Assembly (NCBI RefSeq): GCF_005938655.1
Contig: NZ_VCQT01000033.1
Location: 1-64,000 of the forward strand
DNA: 64,000 nt
Reading direction: 5' to 3'
Source: Alloalcanivorax gelatiniphagus
GTDB taxonomy: Bacteria > Pseudomonadota > Gammaproteobacteria > Pseudomonadales > Alcanivoracaceae
The notes below the pieces were generated by a model. The model was not told the origin of the DNA and searched no databases. It saw only the letters and a program-made list of their open reading frames with translations. This document shows, in pieces, positions 20,989 to 31,500 of this stretch. A program made the translations under genes and the position numbers. The first letter of the stretch is position 1. Every line of letters begins with the position of its first letter.

Positions 20989-21900
20989 ATGACCGCCATG
21001 AGCGAGGAGCCCAGAGCCCTGGAACCCCTTCTTTCACCCTTCCGGAGCCGGGTGGAACAGGCCCTGTCCCGATACCTGCCGGACCCCGCCACCAGCGACA
21101 GCCCACGCCTGGCCGAGGCGATGCGCTACGCCGCTCTGAACGGCGGCAAGCGGATTCGCCCGATGCTGGTGTACGCCGCCTGCCGGCTGGCCGGCGGCGA
21201 CCTGGAGCGCGCCGACGTGGCGGCGGTGGCGGTGGAGTCGGTCCACGCCTATTCCCTGGTGCACGATGACCTGCCGGCCATGGACGACGACGACCTGCGC
21301 CGGGGCCAGCCCACCTGCCACCGGGCCTTCGACGAGGCCACCGCGATTCTTGCCGGCGATACCCTGCACACCCTGGCGTTCGATCTGCTGGCCCGCGCCG
21401 GCGATTATTCCGACGCCGCCCGGGTGGCCATGGTACGGGTGCTGGGCCGCGCCGCCGGCGTCACCGGCATGGCCGCCGGCCAGATGCTGGATATGGCCGC
21501 CCATGGCCGCCTGCAGGACATCACCGCCCTGGAGCGCATGCATTACCTGAAAACCGGCCGGCTGATCACCGCCAGCCTGCTGCTCGGCTACCAGGCCGCC
21601 GACCGGCCGGACCCGGAGCTGGAGCAGGCCCTGATCGCCTTCGGCGACGCCATCGGGCTGGCTTTCCAGATCCAGGACGACATCCTCGACGTCACCGCCG
21701 ACACCGACCAGCTGGGCAAGCCCAGCCGCTCCGATGAAAAACACGGTAAAAGCACCTTCCCCGCCCTGCTCGGCCTGGAGGCCAGCCGTCAGCGGGCCCA
21801 GGCGCTGTGTGACCAGGCCCGCGCCGCCCTGGACGGGTACGGCGAGGCCGCCCGGCCGTTGCAACAATTGGCGGACTTTATCGTCCAGCGCACGCACTGA
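20989..21900 (+). CDS. ispA: (2E,6E)-farnesyl diphosphate synthase
   Basis: A 303-residue cytosolic prenyltransferase that condenses IPP with DMAPP and GPP to make farnesyl-PP. The first Asp-rich motif is in HDDLPAMDDDD, the second in IQDDILD, and the family box NGGKRIRPML is near residue 50. An ATG at 20998 (before SEEPRALE) is an equally plausible start, and the ribosome site is weak for both. It normally follows xseB directly. Here the upstream neighbour is a response regulator. dxs follows after 85 bp. Confidence 0.92.
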   Translation: MTAMSEEPRALEPLLSPFRSRVEQALSRYLPDPATSDSPRLAEAMRYAALNGGKRIRPMLVYAACRLAGGDLERADVAAVAVESVHAYSLVHDDLPAMDDDDLRRGQPTCHRAFDEATAILAGDTLHTLAFDLLARAGDYSDAARVAMVRVLGRAAGVTGMAAGQMLDMAAHGRLQDITALERMHYLKTGRLITASLLLGYQAADRPDPELEQALIAFGDAIGLAFQIQDDILDVTADTDQLGKPSRSDEKHGKSTFPALLGLEASRQRAQALCDQARAALDGYGEAARPLQQLADFIVQRTH

Positions 21901-21985
21901 CGGCACGGCCACTGACGCCACATGCCCGTGACCGTTATACTCCAGCCCTTGTCATGCCGCCGCTGACTGATTCAGGCTCGAATTC

Positions 21986-23908
21986 ATGCCAAAGACGTTC
22001 ACCGACATCCCGCTGACCCGCCCGACCACGCCGCTGCTGGACCGCATCACGGTGCCGGCGGACCTGCGCGCGCTTCCGGAGGCACAGCTGGAACGGCTGG
22101 CCGACGAGCTGCGCGCCTATCTGCTCTACGCGGTGGGCCGCAGCGGCGGCCATTTCGGCGCCGGCCTGGGCGTGGTGGAACTGACCCTGGCGCTGCACTA
22201 CCTGTTCGAGACGCCCCACGACCGGCTGGTGTGGGACGTGGGCCACCAGTGCTACCCGCACAAGGTGCTCACCGGTCGCCGCGACGACCTGCTCAAGGTA
22301 CGTCAGCAGGGCGGCCCGTCCGGCTTTCCCAAGCGCGGTGAATCCGAGTACGACACCTTCGGGGTGGGCCATTCGTCCACCTCGATCAGCGCCGCCCTGG
22401 GCATGGCCCTGGGCGCCGAGAACGCCGGTGAGAAACGCCGCACGGTGGCGGTGATCGGCGATGGCGCCATGACCGCCGGCCAGGCCTTCGAGGCGCTCAG
22501 CCACGCCGCCCACACCCGCGCCAATCTGTTGGTGGTGCTCAACGACAACACCATGTCCATCGGCCACAACGTGGGCGGGCTGGCCAACTATTTCGCCCGC
22601 ATCTGGGCCTCCAAGACCTACATTGCCCTGCGCGAGGGCGGCAAGAAGGTGCTCTCCGCCATGCCGGCGGCCTGGGACTTCGTGCGCCGCACCGAAGAGA
22701 GCATGAAGAACATGGTGAGCCCGGACATGCTGTTCGAGGCCATCGGCTTCAACTACATCGGCCCCATCGACGGCCACGACCTGGACGAGCTGACCGCCAC
22801 CCTGGCCACCATGCGCGACCTGGAAGGCCCGCAGCTGCTGCACGTCTACACCACCAAGGGCAAGGGCTTCGGCCCCGCCGAGGCGGACCCGGTGGGCTAC
22901 CACGCGATCAACAAGATCGAGCCCAAGCCCAAGGTGGCGGTGGCCAAACCGGCACCGGCGGTGGGCCCCAAATACCAACAGGTGTTCGGCGACTGGCTGT
23001 GCGATCTGGCCGAGCGCGACCACCGGCTGATCGGCATCACCCCGGCCATGTGCGAGGGCTCCGGCATGGTGGACTTCGCCCGCCGCTTCCCGGACCGCTA
23101 CCACGACGTGGCGATCTGCGAGCAGCACGCGGTGACCCTGGCCGGCGGCATGGCCTGCGAGGGCCGCAAGCCGGTGGTGGCGATCTACTCCACCTTTCTG
23201 CAGCGCGCCTATGACCAGCTGATCCACGACGTGGCCTTGCAGAATCTGGACGTGACCTTCGCCCTGGACCGGGCCGGCCTGGTCGGCGAGGACGGCGCCA
23301 CCCACGGCGGCGTGTTCGACCTGGCCTATCTGCGCACCGTGCCCAATATGATCGTGGCGGCGCCCTCCGACGAGAACGAGTGCCGCCAGCTGCTCTATAC
23401 CGCCTGGCTGCACGAAGGCCCCGCGGCGGTGCGCTACCCGCGCGGCACCGGCCCCGGCGCCGCCATTCAGTACGCCATGACCGCCCTGCCCATCGGCAAG
23501 AGCCGCACCCTGCGCCAGGGCAAGGGCCCGGCGGCGCTGCTGGCCTTCGGCGCGCTGGTGCCGGCGGCCCTGGAAGCGGCGGAAAACTTGGATGCCACCG
23601 TGATCGACATGCGCTGGGTGAAACCCCTGGACCGGGAGGCGGTGCTGGACGCCGCCGCCCGCCACGACCTGCTGGTGACCCTGGAGGACCATCAACGCAT
23701 GGGTGGCGCTGGCTCGGCGGTGAATGAGCTGGTGCTGGATGAGGGCCTGGCGGTGCCGGTGCTCAATCTGGGGCTGCCGGACCATTTCATCCACCACGGC
23801 AAACGGGAGGCCCTGCTGGCCCAGCAGGGCCTGGACGCCACCGGCATCGAAGCCAGCGTGCGCGAGCGCCTCAAACGCCTGGACAGCGCCCGCCCCCACC
23901 GGGCCTGA
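21986..23908 (+). CDS. dxs: 1-deoxy-D-xylulose-5-phosphate synthase
   Basis: A 640-residue thiamine-diphosphate enzyme that joins pyruvate and glyceraldehyde-3-phosphate, the first step of the MEP isoprenoid route. It has the TPP-binding segment [14 protein letters not shown], the active-site [11 protein letters not shown] box and the transketolase-like C-terminal domain. Length is standard. It is paired with ispA as usual and ends 8 bp before a perfect REP hairpin. Confidence 0.95.
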   Translation: MPKTFTDIPLTRPTTPLLDRITVPADLRALPEAQLERLADELRAYLLYAVGRSGGHFGAGLGVVELTLALHYLFETPHDRLVWDVGHQCYPHKVLTGRRDDLLKVRQQGGPSGFPKRGESEYDTFGVGHSSTSISAALGMALGAENAGEKRRTVAVIGDGAMTAGQAFEALSHAAHTRANLLVVLNDNTMSIGHNVGGLANYFARIWASKTYIALREGGKKVLSAMPAAWDFVRRTEESMKNMVSPDMLFEAIGFNYIGPIDGHDLDELTATLATMRDLEGPQLLHVYTTKGKGFGPAEADPVGYHAINKIEPKPKVAVAKPAPAVGPKYQQVFGDWLCDLAERDHRLIGITPAMCEGSGMVDFARRFPDRYHDVAICEQHAVTLAGGMACEGRKPVVAIYSTFLQRAYDQLIHDVALQNLDVTFALDRAGLVGEDGATHGGVFDLAYLRTVPNMIVAAPSDENECRQLLYTAWLHEGPAAVRYPRGTGPGAAIQYAMTALPIGKSRTLRQGKGPAALLAFGALVPAALEAAENLDATVIDMRWVKPLDREAVLDAAARHDLLVTLEDHQRMGGAGSAVNELVLDEGLAVPVLNLGLPDHFIHHGKREALLAQQGLDATGIEASVRERLKRLDSARPHRA

Positions 23909-23916
23909 GGCCCCAG

Positions 23917-23988
23917 GCTGTTGTAGGAGCGGCTTCAGCCGCGATCAACCGGTGCGGCCATCGCGGCTGAAGCCGCTCCTACAACAGC
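23917..23988. repeat. REP pair forming a perfect hairpin between convergent dxs and pgpA
   Basis: Two 29-bp arms are exact inverted copies separated by 14 bp. The core is TAGGAGCGGCTTCAGCCGCG and its complement. The same core occurs at 56714-56779 and 60356-60392, so it is a dispersed REP-type family like those of Pseudomonas. Here it can also act as a two-way transcription stop between the convergent genes. Confidence 0.9.
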
Positions 23989-23992
23989 CAAA

Positions 23993-24481
23993 TCAGGGGC
24001 GGTTACGGCCGCCGGAACGCCGCCCACCGCACACCCGAACCATCACCCACAGCACCGCCAGCGCCAAAGCACCGGCCACCAGATCATCCAGCACGATGCC
24101 GATACCACCGTTCAGGTGCAGATCCACCCAGCCCACCGGGCCCGGCTTGAGCACATCGAAAAAGCGGAACACGGCGAACCCGGCCAGCCCCCAGACGGCA
24201 CGCCGGGGCACCACCGCCAGCGCCAGCAGCAGCCCGCCCAGTTCATCCCAGACCACCGAGCCCGCGTCATGGACGCCCAGCGCCCGGGAGGCCAGCCCGC
24301 AGAGCGGTACGCCGGCCACAACCACCAGCGCCACCACCAGCAGATATTGGGGCCTGGGCAGCCGCGCCAGCGGCCACCAGACCAGCAGGAACAGCAGCGA
24401 CGCCAGGGTGCCCGGCGCCCAGGGCGACAAACCGACGCCCAGCCCCTGGGCCAGCAAGACAAGAATGGATTCCGGGTGCAT
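23993..24481 (-). CDS. pgpA: Phosphatidylglycerophosphatase A
   Basis: A 162-residue membrane enzyme that removes phosphate from phosphatidylglycerol-phosphate. It has the family N-terminus LGVGLSPWAPGT, the segment DELGGLL (acidic residue followed by Gly) and the later DDLVAG acidic motif. Four hydrophobic helices are apparent. It is the last gene of the rib-nus-thiL-pgpA operon, 45 bp after thiL. Confidence 0.9.
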   Translation of the reverse strand: MHPESILVLLAQGLGVGLSPWAPGTLASLLFLLVWWPLARLPRPQYLLVVALVVVAGVPLCGLASRALGVHDAGSVVWDELGGLLLALAVVPRRAVWGLAGFAVFRFFDVLKPGPVGWVDLHLNGGIGIVLDDLVAGALALAVLWVMVRVCGGRRSGGRNRP

Positions 24482-24526
24482 AGCGCGTTTTCCTTGGTCG
24501 ATTTCGTGGGCACCGCCCAGCCGCTC

Positions 24527-25447
24527 CTACTGGAAATGGCGCCAGCCGGGGGCGGCGGCGGGGCGCTCGCTGCCGTCCGGGTCGCGCAGGCGCACCGGGC
24601 CCGGGCCGGTGATCCGGCCGATGGCATGGCTGCCCTCCGGCAGCGGCTCGTCGGCGGGCCAGGTAAACAGCAGCCGGTAATCGTCGCCGCCGGCCAGCTG
24701 CAAGGTCAGGCGGTCCTCCGCGTCCAGCGCCGCCAGCTCCGGGGTCACCGGCAGGGCACCGGTGTCGATCACCGCGCCCAGGCCGCCGCTGGCCTGGAGC
24801 ACATGGCCCAGGTCTTGGAGCAGCCCGTCGGAGATATCGATGCAGGCCCCGGCCCGGCCGGCCAGGCGCTGGCCCAGGGTGAAATCCAGGTCCGGCGCGG
24901 CGAAGTGGCGGGCACTGTCCGAATCGCGCTGGCCGGCTTGCCAGTGCCGCAGGCCCAGGCCACCCAGGCCGGGCACGCCGCCCACCGCCAGAATCTGGCC
25001 GGGCAAGGCACCGTCGCGGCGCAGCACCTGATCGGCGCGCACCGCGCCGGTGGCCTGGATCGCCACGCTCAGCGGGCCGCGGGTGGTATCGCCGCCGACC
25101 AGCTCGATGCCGGCCCGGTCCGCCAGGGCGAACAGGCCCCGACTGAACTCCGCCAGCCAGTGCTCGTCCACTTCAGGCAGGGTCAGCGACAGCAGAAACC
25201 ACAGCGGGCGGGCGCCCATGGCATACAGATCGGAAAGGTTCACCGCCAGGCAGCGGTGGCCGGTTTCGAAGGGGGGCAGGTCGTCGGGGAAATGGCGGCC
25301 GGCGATGCTGGTGTCCAGGGTCATCACCAGCTGTTCGCCGGCGGGCGGTGCCAGCAGGGCGGCGTCGTCGCCGGGCCCCAGCAGCACGCCCTCGCCGTCC
25401 GGGCCGGGGCGGCGGAAGTAACGTTCAATCAGGGAGAACTCATCCAT
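24527..25447 (-). CDS. thiL: Thiamine-monophosphate kinase
   Basis: A 306-residue soluble kinase of the PurM/ThiL fold that makes thiamine diphosphate. Motifs are GPGDDAALL near residue 25, the DTSIAGRHFP strand with its conserved acidic residue, VNLSDLYAMGARP, GGDTTRG, and DISDGLLQDLGH. It lies 18 bp after nusB in the conserved nusB-thiL-pgpA order. It links thiamine supply to dxs, a thiamine-diphosphate enzyme next door, although the two are on opposite strands. Confidence 0.93.
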   Translation of the reverse strand: MDEFSLIERYFRRPGPDGEGVLLGPGDDAALLAPPAGEQLVMTLDTSIAGRHFPDDLPPFETGHRCLAVNLSDLYAMGARPLWFLLSLTLPEVDEHWLAEFSRGLFALADRAGIELVGGDTTRGPLSVAIQATGAVRADQVLRRDGALPGQILAVGGVPGLGGLGLRHWQAGQRDSDSARHFAAPDLDFTLGQRLAGRAGACIDISDGLLQDLGHVLQASGGLGAVIDTGALPVTPELAALDAEDRLTLQLAGGDDYRLLFTWPADEPLPEGSHAIGRITGPGPVRLRDPDGSERPAAAPGWRHFQ

Positions 25448-25465
25448 GGCCCGCTCCCCGGCGGT

Positions 25466-25966
25466 TCAGGCGTCGCCGCCTTCCCCGTCGCCTTGCTGCT
25501 GGGTGTCGGTGCCCGGCTCACGGCGGCGATGGGCGGTTTCCGCCGAGCGCAGCCGGCGCGCCAGCTTGTCGAGCACGCCGTTGACGTACTTGAAGGAGTC
25601 CTCGGCGCCGAACACCTTGGCCAGCTCGATGCCTTCGTTGATCACCACCCGGTAAGGCACGTCCAAGCGTTCCTTCAGCTCAAAGGCGCCAAGCCGCAGC
25701 AGTGCCTTTTCCACCTGGGACAGCTCCTCCACGCGGCGGTCCAGGAACGGCCGCAGCGCCTCGTCCAGCTCGCCGACCTGGGTCGGCACGCCGTGCAGCA
25801 GATCATGGAAATAGGTGCGGTCCACCTTTTCCATGTCGTTGGTGGCCAGGAACTGCGCCTCGATGTCGCTCAGCGCGGTGCCCGCCAGTTGCCACTGGTA
25901 GAGCGCCTGCAGCGCGTAACGGCGGGCCTTGCGGCGCGCACTGGGGGAAGACGGAACGGTCATCAA
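25466..25966 (-). CDS. nusB: Transcription antitermination factor NusB
   Basis: A 166-residue all-helical RNA-binding protein that, with NusE, assembles on boxA of rRNA leaders. It has the [19 protein letters not shown]-terminal motif, and the C-terminal segment has the conserved [13 protein letters not shown]. The tail after about residue 145 is an acidic, low-complexity extension. Its start overlaps the ribH stop by 4 bp. Confidence 0.92.
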   Translation of the reverse strand: MMTVPSSPSARRKARRYALQALYQWQLAGTALSDIEAQFLATNDMEKVDRTYFHDLLHGVPTQVGELDEALRPFLDRRVEELSQVEKALLRLGAFELKERLDVPYRVVINEGIELAKVFGAEDSFKYVNGVLDKLARRLRSAETAHRRREPGTDTQQQGDGEGGDA

Positions 25967-26433
25967 AGCGCCTTGAGCAGGGAAACCATTTCCAACGCGG
26001 ACATGGCGGCCTCTGCACCTTTGTTGCCGGCTTTGGTGCCGCTGCGCTCGATGGCCTGTTCGATGCTGTCCACGGTCAGCACGCCAAACGCCACCGGCAC
26101 GCCGGATTCGTTCTGCACCGCGGCCAGACCCTTGGCGGCCTCACCGGCCACGTATTCGAAATGGGCGGTGCCACCACGGATCACCGCGCCCAGCGCCACC
26201 ACCGCGTCGTAGTCGCGCTTGGCCAGCAGGTTCTTGACCGCCACCGGCAGTTCCCAGGCGCCGGGCACGCGGATGATTTCGATGTCGTCGCGGCTGACGC
26301 CGTGGCGTACCAGCGCGTCCACGGCGCCGGCCAGCAGGGCTTCCACCACGAAGCTGTTGAAGCGGGTCACCACCAGGGCGTAACGGCCGCCCACGTTGTT
26401 CAGGGTGCCTTCGAAGGTCTTGATGTCGTGCAT
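25963..26433 (-). CDS. ribH: 6,7-dimethyl-8-ribityllumazine synthase
   Basis: A 156-residue enzyme that condenses the pyrimidine from the RibA/RibD branch with 3,4-dihydroxybutanone phosphate. Substrate-binding motifs [15 protein letters not shown] and [16 protein letters not shown] are present, with the catalytic His in the last. It normally forms capsid-like oligomers. It overlaps nusB, and a 127-bp gap separates it from ribB. Confidence 0.94.
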   Translation of the reverse strand: MHDIKTFEGTLNNVGGRYALVVTRFNSFVVEALLAGAVDALVRHGVSRDDIEIIRVPGAWELPVAVKNLLAKRDYDAVVALGAVIRGGTAHFEYVAGEAAKGLAAVQNESGVPVAFGVLTVDSIEQAIERSGTKAGNKGAEAAMSALEMVSLLKAL

Positions 26434-26560
26434 AATTTCCGTCCTGCGGGCCGGTCGCGGTCGGCATGGCCAACGCTTGCGGCGGTTTCTATTGGCTGCC
26501 GGACGCTCAACGCTTTGTCAGTGAGTAGCGTCGCGCGTCCGGCGTCGGGCGTCCAGCGTG

Positions 26561-27670
26561 TTAGCTGTCCGCTTCCACGTATTCGGTGATCTCCAGGCCG
26601 AACCCGGAGAGCGCATTGAAGCGCATCGGCGAGCTGAGCAGGCGCATCTTGCGCACGCCCAGCGCCTTGAGAATCTGCGAGCCGGTGCCGATGTTGCGGT
26701 AGGCCCGGGACTCGCCCTTGGCCTGCGGGGCGGTGCCCTCGAAGAAGGCGCGCAGCCGGTTCAGGGAGGGTTCCTTGTCCTCGTCCTGGCCCAGGAGGAT
26801 CACCACGCCGGCATCGGCCTCGGCCAGGGCTTCCAGCACCCGGTGCATGTTCCAGCCGGTGCGGCCATCGAGCTTGGCGCTCATCAGATCGCGCAGCGGG
26901 TCCACCTGGTGCACCCGCACCAGCACTTCCTTGTCTTCCCGGATCTCGCCCTTCACCAGGGCCACGTGCAGGTGGCCATCCACGGTATCGTTGAAGGCCA
27001 CCAGCCGGAACTCGCCGTACCAGGTGTCCAGCGGGTGTTCGGACACCTGCTCGATGGTCTGCTCGTTGAGCGCCCGGTACTGAATCAGATCGGCGATGGT
27101 ACCGATCTTCAGCTGGTGCTGCTCGGCGAACGTTTCCAGGTCCGGGCGGCGCGCCATGGAGCCGTCCTCGTTCATCACCTCGCAGATCACGCCGGCGGCT
27201 TCGCAGCCGGCCATAGCCGCCAGATCACAGGAGGCTTCGGTGTGGCCGGCGCGGCGCAGCACGCCACCGGGCTCGGCCATCAGCGGAAAAATGTGGCCGG
27301 GCTGAACAATGTCCGAGGCCTTGGCGCCCCGGGCCACCGCGGCCTGCACGGTGCGCGCCCGGTCGGCGGCGGAGATACCGGTGGTGACCCCTTCGCGGGC
27401 CTCGATGGACACCGTGAACTTGGTGCCAAAACCACTGCCATTGGCCCTCACCATCAGCGGCAGGTCGAGCTGTTCACAGCGTTCCTTGGACATCGGCATG
27501 CAGATCAGTCCGCGGCCGTATTTGGCCATGAAATTGATCGCCTCCGGGGTCACGTGCTCGGCGGCCATTACCAGGTCGCCTTCGTTTTCCCGGTCCTCGT
27601 CGTCCATCAGGATCACCATCTTGCCCTGACGGATGTCCTCGATCAGTTCTTCAATGCTGTTGAGTTGCAT
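26561..27670 (-). CDS. ribB: 3,4-dihydroxy-2-butanone-4-phosphate synthase with degenerate RibA domain
   Basis: A 369-residue protein. Residues 1 to about 200 form the RibB domain, with [10 protein letters not shown] acidic metal site, GLICMPM and the HTEASCDLA box, and it should be active. The C-terminal half has the fold of GTP cyclohydrolase II, but the zinc-binding Cys cluster (C-x10-C-x-C) expected after VRVHQ is missing. Neither RibA activity nor zinc binding is therefore expected, as in the RibBX proteins of Pseudomonas. A separate ribA must exist elsewhere. It makes the four-carbon unit for RibH. Confidence 0.92.
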   Translation of the reverse strand: MQLNSIEELIEDIRQGKMVILMDDEDRENEGDLVMAAEHVTPEAINFMAKYGRGLICMPMSKERCEQLDLPLMVRANGSGFGTKFTVSIEAREGVTTGISAADRARTVQAAVARGAKASDIVQPGHIFPLMAEPGGVLRRAGHTEASCDLAAMAGCEAAGVICEVMNEDGSMARRPDLETFAEQHQLKIGTIADLIQYRALNEQTIEQVSEHPLDTWYGEFRLVAFNDTVDGHLHVALVKGEIREDKEVLVRVHQVDPLRDLMSAKLDGRTGWNMHRVLEALAEADAGVVILLGQDEDKEPSLNRLRAFFEGTAPQAKGESRAYRNIGTGSQILKALGVRKMRLLSSPMRFNALSGFGLEITEYVEADS

Positions 27671-27754
27671 GAAACCTACCTTTTAACGCACGCCTTGCGT
27701 GCCGATGTTTGCGCACCAACTGGAGGCCGCCGACGGGTGCGGCGCCCGGGGCGG

Positions 27755-28417
27755 CTACTTCAGGAACCCGTGCTCACCCAGAAACGCCATGGAAATGCCC
27801 TGGGTGCCGGTCTGGGCGGCGCGCTCACCGAGCAGCAGCCGCTCCAGATAGCGCGCAATAATATCAACTTCCAGATTCACTGGCGTCCCCACCGCCCAAT
27901 CGCGGATGGTGGTCATCTGCTGGGTGTGCGGAATGATGTTCAGGGAGAACACCGCGCCGTCCACGCTGTTCACCGTCAGGCTGATGCCGTCCACGGTGAT
28001 CGAGCCCTTCTGGGCGATGTAACGGGCCAGCTCCGCCGGCGCCTCGATGTCGATGCGCACGGAGCGCGCATCCGGGGTCATCGCCTTGATGGTGCCCAGC
28101 CCGTCCACATGGCCGCTGACCAGGTGACCGCCCATGCGGGTGGAGGGCGTCATCGCCTTCTCCAGATTGACCCGGCCGCCGGTCTTGAGCTGCTTCAGGG
28201 ACGTCAGCGACAGGGTTTCGCCGGACACATCGGCGCTGAAGGTATTGCCGCCGTCCAGGGCGGTGACCGTCAGGCAGACGCCGTTAACGGCGATGGAATC
28301 GCCCAGTTTGACGTCGCCGAAATCCAGTTCGTCGCTCTGGATGCGCAGCGTCACGTCCCCGTTGGCGGGGGTCAGCGCCGCCACCCGTCCCTGGGCTTCA
28401 ATGATGCCTGTAAACAT
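27755..28417 (-). CDS. ribE: Riboflavin synthase, alpha subunit
   Basis: A 220-residue enzyme that dismutates two lumazines to riboflavin. Two lumazine-binding repeats are visible, the first opening with MFTGIIEAQG and the second with GGHLVSGHVDG. The start is the ATG of MFTGII; the longer upstream frame is not homologous. It heads the operon. ribD and nrdR, the usual upstream genes, are not in the window. No FMN riboswitch pattern was found in the 168 bp upstream. Confidence 0.94.
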   Translation of the reverse strand: MFTGIIEAQGRVAALTPANGDVTLRIQSDELDFGDVKLGDSIAVNGVCLTVTALDGGNTFSADVSGETLSLTSLKQLKTGGRVNLEKAMTPSTRMGGHLVSGHVDGLGTIKAMTPDARSVRIDIEAPAELARYIAQKGSITVDGISLTVNSVDGAVFSLNIIPHTQQMTTIRDWAVGTPVNLEVDIIARYLERLLLGERAAQTGTQGISMAFLGEHGFLK

Positions 28418-28585
28418 GACTGTACCTCTGTGCCGGATGCGGACGCCGGCGAAGACCGGCCGAGCGTGCGGGAGAACCGCCGGGCGCGCGGAAATATGCA
28501 GGAGGAGCGCAATCATAAACGCCCCGGGGGATTCAGTCCAAACCCGGGGCGCGGAAGGCGAAGGGAGCAGAGGGAACGGGAAGAG

Positions 28586-31500
28586 CTACCAGGTCAGGCG
28601 GCCGCTGAACAACGCCCCCTGGCTGTCATGCTCGCCGCCCAGGCGGCCCTGGTAGCCGGCCCATAGGGAGAGCGCCGGAGTCACCGCCAGGCCCACGCCG
28701 ATATGGGGGGCCAGCTGCACCCTGTCGCGCTCGGCGCCGGCCACCCGGAAGCGACCCCCGGAGCCGACGAAGGCGGCGTCCTGCTCGGTACGGGTGTCAC
28801 CGAAACCTCGCTCCACGGCCAGACCGGCGTTCAGGCTCAGGCGCCGACGCCCGACCCGGAAATGACGGGTGCCATCGATGCCCAGGGCCGCTTCCCCGAT
28901 TCCCAGGGTGGTATCGTCCACGGCCAGGTCCAGGCCACCGGCGCCGGTTTCCGTGAAGGCGTCCCGTTTCAGCCGGGTCCAGGCCAGGCGCCCATAGGGT
29001 CGCCACACCACCTCGCCCCGAACCAGGTCCACGCCGGCTTCCAGATCCACCCGCAAGCTGCGCAGGTCGCTGTCGGACCGGGCCCGAGCACCGCCGGCGG
29101 CGGCCCGGCTGTGATCCACCCGGGCACGACCATAGTTGAGATCCCCCCTGGCATAGCGGCCGTCACTCCCCTGCCAGCGTCCGTAGAGGCCGGCGAACCA
29201 GGCCTTCAGGTCACCGTCCGCGTCCCGGTTGTCATAGTGGAAATCCCCCTGCCCGCGCCCGGCGGCGGCGCCCAGCAGCCAGTCGCCCCGGCGGCCGTCC
29301 ACGCCCAGGGCCAGCTGCTCGCCGCGGAAGGTGTAGCCGGCGTTGCCGGTGGGAAATTCACCGTCTTCCTGGTAGCGGGACGAGCCCGCCTGCACCCAGA
29401 CGCCGCCGTGCTCACCGGCGCCGTCATCGGCGGCCCGGGCCGGCGACAGTGCGGCCGGGGTAATAGTGCGTTCAGCGCCGGCACCGGGCGCCGCCAGCGC
29501 CTGCAACCCCCGTTGTAAGCGCTGGTGGAGCGAGGCCCGCGAGCCGCCGTCCAAGGCACCGCCGCGCTGGCGCAGAGCGTCCGCGAACTGACGCTGCAAC
29601 GCCACCGCCACGGTGGGGCCGGCCAGCAGGCTGTCACCGCTCATCGCCGTCAACGCCGCCGGCACCCGGGTGCCGCTCAGTGGCAGCAGATACTGTTGCG
29701 CGGCCTGGCCGGTGGGCAGGCTTTCCGCGTAGGCCGCCACCGACCGTTGATTGTCAGTGCCCGCCATGCTGGCGAAGCTCACGTTGTTGCGGGCCAGGCT
29801 CAGCGTCACATCGTGGCTGCCGTACACCAGCGACGGATCAAGAAAGGCGAAGTCCGAGGACACGCCGTCGAATTGGCCGAGGATCCCGCCATCGGCGCTG
29901 AGAAAGGTGTATTGGCTGAGCGGGCGATAGCCGCCGGCGGCCCCAACATGAATCACCGAGCCGGCCAGGCTGGCCTTGCCGGATACTTCGATCCGGTCAC
30001 TGTCGGCACCGGTCGGATCCACTTCCACCGCCAGGGTGGCGCCGCTGTTCAGGGTCAGGTCGCCGTCCACGGCCAGGGTGCCAATGGAGTTGCCGGCCGC
30101 CAGGGTGGCACCGCTTTCCACCACCGTGGTTCCGACCGTGCCGGTGCCGCCCAGGGTGGCGCCATCGGCCACGGTGATGGCGCTGTTGTGCCAATCGCCG
30201 TTCACCGCCAGGCCGCCCTGGCCGATCCGCGTGGCGCCGGTGAAAGCGGTGCCATCACCGCTCAGTGCGAGCCAGCCGGCGCCGGTCTTGCGCAGCGCGC
30301 CGGTGCCGGCGAACCCATTGCTCAACACCGCATCGGTGGTCTGGTCGATAACCAGGGCGGCGTTATTAATGATGTCACCGCTGCCCAGGCTGGCGGCGGA
30401 ACCGGTAAGCGTGCCGCCGCTCACCGTCAAACCGCCGCTGAACGCGTTGGTGCCGGTAAGCACCAGGTCCCCGGCCCCGGTTTTCTCAAACGCGCCGCTA
30501 CCCAGCAGGGCACCGTTCCAGACCAGGGCATGACCGGCGTCGGTCACATCCAGGGTGCCGCCGCCCGTGCCCAGTTGAAGGCGGCGGGCGCTGTCGGTGA
30601 ACGCCGTGCCGGTAACGATCAGCGTGCCGCCGTCGAGGCCCAGATCACCGCCGCCCAAAGCGCCACCCGTGGCCACCGACAGGCCACCCTCGCGGACCAG
30701 GGTGCCACCGGCATGATGGTTGGTGCCGCTCAGGGTAAGCACGCCGGCGCCGTTTTTTTCCAGAATACCGGCGCCGCTGACGGTGCCGGCATAAACGCCG
30801 TCGGCACTTTGCTCAAAACGCAGCACGCCCTGGTTGGCCACATCCCCCCGCAGAGCCTCGCTGTTCCCGGCCAGAGTACCGGCTTCGATAGACCAGTCCT
30901 GGGTACCGGTGCCGGTCAGCCGCCAGGTGCCGGCGCCGCGCTTGGCGAAGCCCTCGAAACCCTGAAACGCCGTGCCGACCTCCCCCAGATCGAACACGCC
31001 GTCGTCGCCGCCCCCCAGAGCCAGCACATCATTGCCGCCGTCGGCGCGGACCCCGCCGCGCTGCTGGAAACCGCTCAACAGCGTGAGCCGGTTATCGCCG
31101 CCGATGAAATGGATAGCGGCCGCCCGGTTGCTGCCGTTACTGCGGGTGCCGCCGCTCACCGTGCCGCCCAGGGTGACGTCCAGATTCTCGCCGCTGACAC
31201 CGACGCCGCCATCCGCCACCATGCCAAAACCGACAAACCCACTGCCGCCGCCTTGCACCTCGGCGCCGTCGGCAATCAGCAGGTCGCCACCGGCCATGAC
31301 GATGCCGGCGCCGCCATCGCCGCTCTGGGCGCCATCGCCACCCCGGCCGCCAACCACCTCGCCGCCGAGAATTTCGACACTGCCACCGCCGGTGAGGCGC
31401 AAACCCACGCCGCCGTCGGCGCCGTCGCCCCCGGAACCGACGCTGTCGCCGCCCCAACCACCGTACAGGCCACCCGAGAATTGACGCACGCTGACCGCGT

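Noticed and set aside
21935-23899. A 654-codon open frame opposite dxs
   Set aside because: dxs is complete with all motifs. The antisense frame is Gly/His/Val-rich with no family pattern.
26498-26543. Inverted repeat GCCGGACGC/GCGTCCGGC between ribH and ribB as a terminator
   Set aside because: The loop is long and no T-run follows on either strand. It may be a chance or mRNA-folding feature only.
28418-28585. FMN riboswitch before ribE
   Set aside because: The conserved AGGGCGGGG-type core and its pairing partners are not visible here, nor in the 27671-27754 gap before ribB.
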